A DNA stretch of 64,000 nucleotides from Montifringilla adamsi (taxonomy: Eukaryota; Chordata; Aves; Passeriformes; Passeridae), in contig JAGGNK010007115.1 of the NCBI GenBank assembly GCA_017590115.1, forward strand, positions 1,597,967-1,661,966. Direction: 5' to 3'. Shown piece after piece: positions 55,384-64,000 of the stretch. Both the position numbers and the translations under genes were made by a program. The notes below the pieces were generated by a model that was not told the origin of the DNA, did not search any database, and was given only the letters and a program-made list of their open reading frames with translations. Position 1 is the first letter of the stretch. The number at the start of each line of letters is the position of its first letter.

Positions 55384-56867
55384 CCCAACTCCTTGTTGTA
55401 ACCACATAGCTCACTGACACGTTTAAATTTTATTAAATTCTGTTAAATTTTCTGAGGTCAGAAGAAGAAAAAGCAGGAAAAATAGGCATTTTCCCATTTT
55501 CCTTCCATCCCAGATGGCAGCTTAGCAATCCCTGAGCTGTCAGAGGTGGGGACTAAATAAATAGCAAATTAAATGTACCCTGGGCAAAACCAGAGATGCT
55601 TAAGAAAACACAAAATGTGTTAAAAATCACATTTTCATGCTGCCATCTGCAGCAGTTTCTTTTCAGCCTTACTCATAATTCCAATTACAATGGGAGCGAG
55701 GTGTAAATTATGAAACAATTTTTAAAAAAATAGGCTTTTCAGCTTTTTCCTTCCCTGAGCAGTTGGTTCCATGTAGGACAAAATGATGCTGGGATGGAGG
55801 CAGGGAAGATCATGAGAGATTGGGATGCTTGTTGCTCCAGCCCTGCTGGGGGTGGCTTTTATTTTATTTATATGGATTTATTTACTTGTGGGAATCTGAA
55901 AGAAACCTCCAATAAAGGCATTGATGGAGTCTGTTCAGGCCTAGACAGAAACAGAAGCCAAAAGAAGCCCAAATCCTGCTTTTAGCTTTGCAGAGGAAGA
56001 CAAGGTGCTCCAGAGGGATGGATTTAATAAACCTGGAGCCATTTCTCTCTGCTGCCTGCACTGATGGCAAAGGAGGATTTCAGGGCTGCCTGAGGAGCCT
56101 GGCTCCTCGTGGGAGCTTTGAAGATCCCAGCCATGAGGAGATGAGGGCAGTGGGTATTTCCTGGTAGCCTCATCCTGCTTTTCCCAGCCCGGATTTGGCC
56201 CATGGCAGACGGGATCACATGAGCTGTGGATCCCTGAGGATGCTGAGGAGGAAGCAGAAAATGCCACCCACTTGCAAGGTCACAGCTGCAAGATCCCTGC
56301 TCAGGCTGCTGCACTGATGGCTTACATATGAGAGGAACCCTTGGAAGAGGAATGAAAATATTCCAGGCTGGATATTCCAGGCAGGGCTTCGCCACAGGGG
56401 GAACGCTGCCCCAACAAACACCCAGGGGCAGCTGGGCTGCTCCCGGGGGAGATGCTCCCCTGGAATCGTGCTGCCCAGAGCTTGAGGCTTTCCAGCTCCC
56501 AGGAATCTGCAGCAGAGGATGGAGTGCAGCTGTCTGTCCGTGAGGAAGTTCCTGCTCTCCACACTGACTCATCCCACAAAACCCAAGGGCACCCACACCA
56601 GCCACAGGGCTCACTTTCAAGGGTTACTCATTCTTCACCCACCAACCGGGTTTGTCAACAGAGGGGAAGAGCAAAAATCCATCATTGCCTCATGCTGTGA
56701 TTCCAACAGCCTCATCCAGCAGCGTGGATAAGGAGCCAGGTGCCAGAGGGACACTGGGACAGAGACTGGAAATGACACACCAGTGCCAGGCACTGCCTGG
56801 TGCTGCTGGAGGAGCTCTGGAAAGGGATTGATAAGAAGGAGCAGGGATCTGAATGCTCCCAGGCTGC

Positions 56868-57137
56868 TGAGCTGGGAAAAGATGCAGGGAGCTGGGAAAA
56901 GATGCAAAGAACTGGGGGGAAAAAATGCAGGGAGTTGGGAAAAACGCAGGGAGCCAGGAAAGATGCAGGGAGCTGGGAAAAGATGTAAAGAACTGGGGGG
57001 GGGGGAAAAATGCAGGGAGACAGGAAAAGATGCAGGGAGCTGGGGAAAGATGCAAAGAACTGTGAGGAAAAAAATGCAGGGAATGACAAGATGCAGGGAG
57101 TTGGGGAAAGATGCAGGGAGCTGGGGAAAGATGCAGA
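56868..57137. repeat. Purine-rich minisatellite, about 18-22-bp units
   Basis: About thirteen units of gatgcagggagctgggaaaa with variants (aagaactgggggg, gacaggaaaa). The strand is nearly all purine apart from the tgc and ct steps, giving a GA-rich plus strand. Confidence 0.94.
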
Positions 57138-58129
57138 AATCTTGCTGTTCCAGTTTTCCTGCGCCATCCCCACGGTGCTCAGAGCTCTGGCAGTGTGTGC
57201 ACGGCCAGTGCCAGGTCAGGACATGGATCAGGAGCAGGCAGAGGCACCTGGAGAGGTGAGAGTGGATCTGCCCAGGTGTCCTGGATGGATCCTGCAAGGG
57301 GAATCTGCTCAGCAGCCCTGGAAGGTCCTGTTGGGTGGGCATCTCCATCCTGGACCTTCAGGCCAGGACTTGTTATGGAGAGTTCCTGTCTGCCTTTGGA
57401 TCTTAATTCCTCCTGACAGCGAGAAGGAGCCCTGCAAACCAAACTGTTTAGGAGGCAGTGCCAAAGCCAGGGCTGGGAGCAGCAATGCCAGAGTCCCAGA
57501 ATTGCCTGCTGGAGCAGGGGCCATGCCACAAGGCGTTCATGTCCCACTTGGGTCTGGAAAGGCGGCGTGCCGGAGCCGTGAGCGGTGAGACAGCACGGAG
57601 GGGAGGGAAACGGAGCAGCAAATTACAGCTCTGGCCAGGGTTTACCAGTGGGAGCCCACGGAGGTATTTCCCAGCCCTCCCAGCTGTGGTCACAGCTGCT
57701 CCTTTCTGGCGTCTTGTGGTGGCAGTGCTGCTGTCACCGTGCTGGGGCATGGGGGAGCTGGGCCACACCGGGCACTGTCACCAGGGAACGCCAGTGGTGA
57801 CAGCCCAAGAGGCAAAGGGGACTGGCAGGGGTCCAGTGAGAGCCTTTGGAACCCGCCCAGAGGTGTCTCCTGGTCCTGAAGACCCTCCTGTCCTAGACAA
57901 GGAATGGTCTGGGAGCGTTGAAGAGGGAGTTGTGACACGTGGCACTTCTCTGGTGCAGGATCACCATGGGCTCTGCCAGCTCAGGATGGCAGGAGAGGGA
58001 CAAGCAGAGCAGCAGTGTGACACAGAGACAGGAGCAGGGCCACCTGAGCCCCACCCAGCCACTCATCTGCACCCCCCTCAGCTCTGGGACATGGTGAACC
58101 CCTGGTCTGGACACATCTCACCCCTCCTG

Positions 58130-58640
58130 ACCCACCCCAGTCACAGAAACCCCTCCACGTCCCCAAACACAACATCTGCAATATTCTGCAATAAAAGCAT
58201 TGCCCGGATTTGCAATAAAAGTACAGGTTATTGGCTGTCACCCGCTGGGGGTTTGCACTCAGAAACTGCTGTGAGGGAGGAGAAGCACCAGGAGAAGCAG
58301 CAGAACCACAAGAACATCTCTGGAACAACTTCCAGCCAGGACATCTCCTCCACAGAGTGGCCAAAGGCAGCCCTGGGAAGCCACACAAGGACTCTTATCA
58401 CAGCAGTGGCTGCGTGTGGAGTATTTCATTTGGCACCCTTTGGAGCTCTCATAATCTTTTCCTTTATGATTAATATTAAACAAGTCATATTCCTTATGGA
58501 ATTTCCTAACCCTGTCTGTTTATATTTTTCTCTACATCAGAGTTAATATTTTAAGATCGCCTCTCTCTTTTTTTTTTCTCTTTTATTTCACGTTCATCTG
58601 TTTTTCCTCATTTTATAAATCAGGTTTCTTGTTTAGTAGT
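58130..58640. promoter_or_regulatory. Possible conserved noncoding block in the long LMF1 intron
   Basis: Two AT-rich, repeat-free patches. 58165-58235 holds aatattctgcaataaaagca and gatttgcaataaaagtac. 58430-58640 holds tttatgattaatattaaaca and catcagagttaatatttta. The evidence is compositional. Confidence 0.25.
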
Positions 58641-58854
58641 CATGACAACATCTGCCTGCGGTGGTTACACCACAGCCTGGGGCTTTTTATTTTCTTTTCT
58701 CCCTCTAAGCTGCCTAAGAATAAAAAAAAAAAAAATCCTTTAAATAAATAAAAGCATAAAATGAAAGGGGCAAGTTGGGAAGCGCCTCCTCCTCCTTTCC
58801 CTCCAATGACCCACTTCAACAAGACTTCCCAGCATGGTGGGTGAGGACTCATTT

Positions 58855-58970
58855 GGCTTTAATCCTGCAAAGTCTTATCCACTTAGTTCACTTCAATGGG
58901 AATACTCGGAGCACATCAAGTCAGGCACATATGAAAGTCTTTAAAACCTTGAGGTCTGGGCCTGAGAGGC
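58855..58970. mobile_element. Ancient amniote interspersed repeat relic
   Basis: 'taatcctgcaaagtcttatc', 'agttcacttcaatgggaata' and 'tctgggcctgagaggc' resemble a palindromic repeat shared by turtles, crocodilians and birds ('atcctgcaaa ... cttcaatggga' wording). The call is from memory of that wording. The class (DNA transposon or SINE) is not settled. Confidence 0.4.
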
Positions 58971-60614
58971 ACAAAAGCGAAAAGCTGGAGTTGCATTTTC
59001 CTTCTGGGCGTTGAGCTCTGCACAACAGCACAAGGGTTGGGGTGGGATGGGGTGGGATGGGGATGTGCTGCTCTCAAGGGGAGGATGGGGTCACTTCCAG
59101 GAGATGCTGGAGTTCAACATCATCTTCTCAACATGGACCACCACGAATCAGGCCACCACAGCCACCCCATGGCTTTGGCACCTCCCTTGCTCTGGATTCC
59201 CAAAAAACCCCAGGGGCTCCTGGAGGCAGTGGGACCCACCTTCACACCCTTATTTCAATTAAACCCTGTCAGGACAACCTGGAGATCAGGCACAGGAATC
59301 CCAAAGCAAAGTAGCGTCAGATCACCAAATGCATTCCTAGAATTTAGGGAATATTAAGGAATGCTTTTGTTTTTCCCTTAAATTGAGTCTTTCAGGATGC
59401 TGGGAACCAGTAGCTTATAGGGAATTCAGGAGTGATTTCTTCCATGAGCACAGCAAATGGCCATGGAGGTACAGATCTGTGCTTGCCCATGGAAAGACCC
59501 CACTAAAATTCCATGGGGTGTTTCACCAGGGAACCAGGAAACGGCCAGGAACATTGAGAGCAACCCTGAATCCAGAGGAGGCAAGGAGGAAGGGAAAAGG
59601 GCAGGAACTGAACAAAGGCAGATGAACCTTCCATGCAGCAGAACCTCGGGGAGCCCTGGGACACGGTGTCCAGATGTTCCGAGGTCGCTGTAACCCGATC
59701 CGAGAAGGAAGAGGATGTGTTCCCTCCAATTCCCCCCGGTGCTTTCATTCACTGCAGCCTTGCTGAGGCTGCCCGTGCTGATCACAGGTGGGGTTTCATT
59801 CACACTGACCAGAAACGGGGAGCTGGGGGCAAAAGACTCCAATCCTTTCAGCTTTGGCTGCCAAGGAACAGATTTCCATGGAAAATTTCCTTTCCCTGCT
59901 TTCAGGGGCCAGAGGAAATCCCTCCAGCAGGGATTCTGCAGCACCAAGGACCCCCTCACTGATGGCCACCAACACCTGAGACTGCCCAGCCAGGACTTTC
60001 CAGATGATCCCTTCCTGCCTGGGTGGTGGAGAAGGGGAACTGGGAAGGAACACAACATTCTGAAGCTCCTGTTTTCATCTGTGGTCACATTTTTTTTTTC
60101 CAAATAACCCCAGGAAAATGATCTCTCTCCATCCCCAGTGTCCCTGCAATGTTGGCCCTGCAGCTCCATCCCTCTGCCCCTGGAATCTCAGGGGTGGAGC
60201 TGCTTTGGGTGCACTGGGTTTCAGGGTGCCCCTGACCCTCTTCCCTTGGCTCTGCTCCCTCTGAGGTTTCTGGCTGCAGGGATGATCCGTGTTGGATGAG
60301 GAAAACTGGCAGATTTGTTCCAGAGGGATTTGTGTGTGGGGATTACAACTGCTTTTCAAGGGCTGGCTATGGAATAAATGACATTAATGATGCCATAAAC
60401 ACAATCCCTGTCTCTCCCACTCCCCACTCCTGCCATTCCCAGCCCCATCCAAACAATCAATGCAATCTGATTCGTTTTTCCAGAGGAAATTTTGAAATTT
60501 CTCTTGACTGAGGCATCCTGAGTTTTTTACTGATCCTGGATTTTGGCATCTCAGAGGAGCTGGCAGCTTCTCTGAGGGTGACACTGATGTAGAACCAGGT
60601 CCAGTGGGAGGTGT

Positions 60615-60672
60615 CACTGCACAAAATGGGCTTTAAGGTCATTCCCAACCCAAACCATTCCAGGATTCTATT
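60615..60672 (+). mobile_element. CR1 tail fragment
   Basis: gggctttaaggtcattccca followed by 'acccaaaccattccaggatt' and ctattg, a sense CR1 3' terminus of about 57 bases. Confidence 0.8.
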
Positions 60673-61194
60673 GAATACCTGTCCCTTTCTGCTTGTTTGC
60701 TCACAAAGTGCAGGGAATCCATCCATGAGCCATCCCAACCACACCACACTGGCCAAAATTTGGGACAAAACGTTCCCAAACTGCTCTTCTGGTGCATTTT
60801 CCTCTCAGACTTCCTCAGCCTTTCCAAAATTAGCCTGATCTGGGATTTCTCCCTGCTTCCAAGTCTTCCTCACTGGAGCAGGGTGTAGATCTCAAGTGCC
60901 ACTTCTGTCCCTGAACAGCTCCACGTGTGGACACCAAGCCCAGACCAAACCCACGTGGTTCCTGCAGAGCTCAACCCGGCCCCAGAGGGAGTTTCACGTG
61001 TGGAAAAAGTTCCTCAGGAACGTGGACAAAGCAGCACCGTGCTCCTGGAACAGATGGAATTAAATTCCAAGAGGAAAGCAGGAGAGGTGAGACCTCGTGC
61101 TGCAAACACCTGCCTGGATCGAGGTTTTCTGGGGCTCAGCTCAGGCTTTAGAGCAGCAGCAGAAATCCAGGATGCTCTGCACAATGCCAGCATA

Positions 61195-61380
61195 AATCAT
61201 GGAATCTTTTCCATGGATCAATCAAAACCATGGAATGGTTTGGGTTGGAAGGAACTTCAAAGATCACTTCCAGCCCCTTTCCATGGGCAGGGACACCTTC
61301 CACTGTCCCAGGTTGCTCCAAGCCCTGTCCAACCTGGCCTTGGACACTCCCAGGGATGGGAGGCCACAACCTGTTGGGAA
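61195..61380 (-). mobile_element. CR1 LINE 3' region
   Basis: Antisense CR1: 'atggaatggtttgggttgga', 'cccctttccatgggcaggga', 'ccactgtcccaggttgctcc', 'ggacactcccagggatggga'. Confidence 0.9.
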
Positions 61381-62094
61381 ATGCTCCCAACAAAAGGGAA
61401 AGTGAGATTGGGGTTTGCAAACAATTCTCCAGGGAAGGATCACCACTGCCCACAGCCCAGCATCTCCATCCCACACCCAGGGCAGCACCAAACAAAGCCC
61501 AGCTGCTCCACGAGGATCCTGCACTCATCTCTGACTCACAGCTCCAAGAATCCCGGTTTTTATAGGAAGATGAAAGCCGTGAGTGACACAGGTTTCCTGC
61601 CATTCCTGGCTGTTGCATCAGCATGGAGATAACAGCCCTGCTGGAGCTGGGGAAGGGGATGGTGCAGCTGTGTAAACTGCGTGTGGGCTGAAGCATCCCC
61701 GGGCTGCAGCCTCATCCCAACGCTTCCAAAGCAAAATAAAACCTCTCTGGGGGCAGCGGCGTTTCACAGGAACATTAAACCCACAACAAGCCAAGGAGTT
61801 CTTCTCATCAAAGCAGGAAAAGGGAAAATCCATCTTCACCTCCATCCCTGAGCAGCCCAGGCACCCAGATCCGTCCCTCTGAAATGATGTGGGATTTGTT
61901 TAAATGGCTTTAATTAAAGCTGTCCAGTCACTGTGTGAGGGGGACTGGGGAGAGTGACACCTCTGCCTGTGCATGGTTTCACACATAAAAGCACACACTC
62001 ATTTAACTTGGCAGGACAGAACTGATTGGAATATGCATATTATTTTTAAAAAACCCTAAGCTGACCCTGTGGGAGGACACAGGGCACAGGGCAC

Positions 62095-62222
62095 AGGGAA
62101 GCTGTGGCTGCTCCATCCCTGGAAGTGTCCAAGACCGGGTTTGGAGCACCCTGGGATAGTGGAAGGTGTTGGGGTTGGAATTGGATGGGCTTTAAAGTCC
62201 CTTCCAACCCAAATCACTGCAG
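62095..62222 (+). mobile_element. CR1 LINE 3' region
   Basis: Sense CR1: 'agctgtggctgctccatccc', 'tggaagtgtccaagaccggg', ggtgttggggttggaattgg and a tail, 'ccttccaacccaaatcactg'. Confidence 0.88.
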
Positions 62223-62649
62223 GAAAACCATGCCAGGAACCCACAGTAAGAGCATAATCAAAACTCTGACAAATCAAAGCTCTGACAGCCAGTGATCCCA
62301 GAGGGAAGCTGGAGGAGCAGGGATGGGAAGAAGCCTCCTTTCAGCCAGGAAAGTCACTTTACCAGCAGCAAAATCTTCCCCTTGCTCCAAGAACACCAAA
62401 CCAAAGGCATCATCCCACTCCAGCCCATTCCACGCCTGGAATGGGCACGTTCTGTCTTCACACGTCCATCTCCGACACCAATAAATGATTTTCTTCATAA
62501 TAAATGTATTAAAAATCCTCTTTAAAAGAAGTTTCTCATCTGCCATCTGTTTCCAGTTAGGCTGTTCTGATTTAATCTTCTTTTTATTTTTTTTTTGAAA
62601 TGGAATAGAAAACATTATTTAAAGGCCCTGTCATCTTGCTGGTGGGAGG

Positions 62650-62682
62650 AGAGATCCCAAATCCCAAATCCCAAATCCCACC
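62650..62682. repeat. Short tandem repeat, atcccaa x4
   Basis: Four head-to-tail copies of the heptamer atcccaa. Nothing else is notable here. Confidence 0.9.
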
Positions 62683-63290
62683 ACTGTCCCTCTGCCGAAC
62701 AGCAAAGGCTTGGTGGGAGCCAAGAGCTGGGAAAGTGCAAGGGGACCAGTTCAGATAGGGACTAAGGGACAGAAAATGGGATTAAACTCGGAAGACCTTC
62801 ACCACCTCTTCAAACCATTGCACTGAAACTGGAGAAATTCACAGATATTTAAAGATATTTGACACATTTGAGTGGGAGAGTGCTTTGGCTCGGGCACAGG
62901 AATGGGTTGTGATGGTTTCACTCAGCTTTAGCAGCTACACCTAAATGTAAATAAATAATTATCCCTGGAAATATGGTGCCAGAACATGGTGAAGATCATG
63001 TCATGGACACCAGGAACAACTCTGGTTTGCAGCTGCTCTGGCTCTCATCAGACAGAAATGTTTTATGCCCTCACTCACATGTGCAACACATCCTTTATCT
63101 CCCAGTCTGGAGCTGAATCCTGAATCCCATCTGGGAGATGCAGATGTTGGAAGCTCCAGCTTGGCTCATTTCACTGACAGCATCCTCAGCATCGATTTCC
63201 CCCATCCTGCCCAAGCACCTGGGAATTCTGCTGCAGGACAAAAGGCTCTGGAGCACGGAGGAATTCTGAAAATCAGGTGCAAAATCCAAA

Positions 63291-63470
63291 CAGGGAGAAA
63301 ACCCAAGCACCCTGAGCTGCCCCAGAGGCCAGGAGGTGAAGCCCCAGGTCATTCCACGAGCTCTGGAAGCTGTTGCAGGGAGAAAACCCAAGCACCCTGA
63401 GCTGCCCCAGAGGCCAGGAGGTGAAGCCCCCCTGTCTGACACATCATTCCACGAGCTCTGGAAGCTGTTC
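63291..63470. repeat. Tandem duplication, 85-bp unit, two copies
   Basis: cagggagaaaacccaagcac starts at 63291 and again at 63376. Both copies run through agctgccccagaggccagga and attccacgagctctggaagc. The second copy has a 14-base insertion (ctgtctgacacatc region). It gives the illusion of repeated protein segments in minus-strand frames. Confidence 0.93.
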
Positions 63471-64000
63471 CTGGCGTGGGAAGAGCCAACAGGGAGCAGC
63501 ACAGAGAGAGGCACCTGAGAGCCCCTGGACAGCTGTAACGTGGCCAAAACACCAGGACTGGGTGAGTTTCCACCCCATTTCAGCAAATCTTGCCATTTAA
63601 GGATCCAGCTGCTGGTTTTGGAGTCAGTGCTCAGCAATATTCCCAAGGACAGTGTGGCCCACTCGGGCTCTCTGGCACAGAGGTGGCACCAAACTGTGCC
63701 ACCAGCACTGGGCACAGTTCCCACACGTGGCAGCTTCCAGAACTCTGGAACTCTGCTGGAACTCATCCCTGCTGTGCTCCTGCATGGCCAAAGCCACTGC
63801 AGCTCCTGCTGGCCCCAGTGAGGAGAGAAAACCAACCCTGACCTTCCTGCTGCGTTTTTCCAGCCATGGCAGCGCTTCCCACCCCGGAGGGCTCCTGTGC
63901 AAGTCTGATTTCATGGCTGGGCATCCAATCTCCCTCTCAGGCTCAACAGCAGAGCCAGGAGCAGCAGCAAAGGTGAGCTGCCAGGGACAGGGCAAGCAGA

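Larger units (their letters stand above)
47971..64000 (-). other. LMF1: LMF1 intron, incomplete (more than 16 kb)
   Basis: Begins (genomic left edge) at acceptor ccccatgcag of the exon at 47802-47970. No donor or upstream exon was found before the window end. It contains CR1s, minisatellites, an ERV fragment and several repeat-free blocks listed separately. Stretches with nothing recognised include 53311-55204, 55384-56867, 57138-58129, 58971-60614, 60673-61194 and 62223-63290. Confidence 0.7.

Noticed and set aside
57458..58546. 362-codon plus-strand open frame
   Set aside because: It lies in unique intronic sequence, overlaps open frames on the other strand, has no recognisable domain and ends in AT-rich sequence with low-complexity peptide. 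Chance opening is the better explanation, though a conservation test would settle it.
63095..63835. 246-codon minus-strand open frame with repeated Pro/Gly-rich segments
   Set aside because: The internal peptide repeat is the 85-bp DNA tandem duplication at 63291-63470. No LMF1 or other family similarity.
48000..64000. Upstream LMF1 exons (N-terminal half)
   Set aside because: Conserved LMF1 phrases of the N-terminal half were looked for on the minus strand and not found. A proper tblastn could still reveal a diverged short exon.

Overview
The window is nuclear DNA from a bird, most likely a songbird. It holds dozens of 3'-truncated CR1 LINE fragments, two LTR-type insertions that resemble common passerine LTRs, many GC-rich minisatellites and short vertebrate-style exons with GT/AG splice sites. 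There are no operons, no compact bacterial genes and no CRISPR arrays. Nearly all long open frames are chance openings in GC-rich or repetitive DNA.

One protein-coding gene can be supported: LMF1 (lipase maturation factor 1), on the minus strand. Its last five coding exons lie at 47970-47802, 43762-43609, 41453-41270, 32607-32495 and 26458-26284. They splice in phase into a 264-residue C-terminal half ending in a stop codon, followed by a probable 3' UTR of about 480 bases. The N-terminal half was not found in the 16 kb upstream, so the rest of the gene should lie beyond position 64000. In mammals LMF1 sits next to SOX8, on the 5' side of LMF1, and the chicken counterpart of this human 16p13.3 region is chromosome 14. 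SOX8 would therefore be expected to the right of this window.

Positions 1-25800 lie downstream of LMF1. No gene is recognisable there. This part holds CR1 fragments, several minisatellites, two nearly perfect tandem duplications of about 0.6 kb (2849-4005 and 22355-23590), a CpG-rich stretch with a TATA-like box (about 9530-9900), and non-repetitive AT-rich blocks dense in homeodomain, SOX and POU-type sites (about 2285-2470, 9095-9440, 18280-18480, 19100-19215). The last block contains a near-consensus SOX-OCT composite site.

Positions 25800-64000 are LMF1 3' UTR, exons and introns. The introns carry CR1s, an inverted duplication whose second arm was split by a solo LTR (35106-35477 and 37551-38317), a second probable LTR abutting a 780-bp G-rich repeat array (44419-45198), a CR1-tail-derived minisatellite (52660-53155), a decayed endogenous retroviral integrase fragment (52290-52600), and several repeat-free blocks that may be conserved noncoding elements.

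No new enzymatic or defence system is visible. The most useful leads are the candidate regulatory blocks and the repeat structures that record recent rearrangement.
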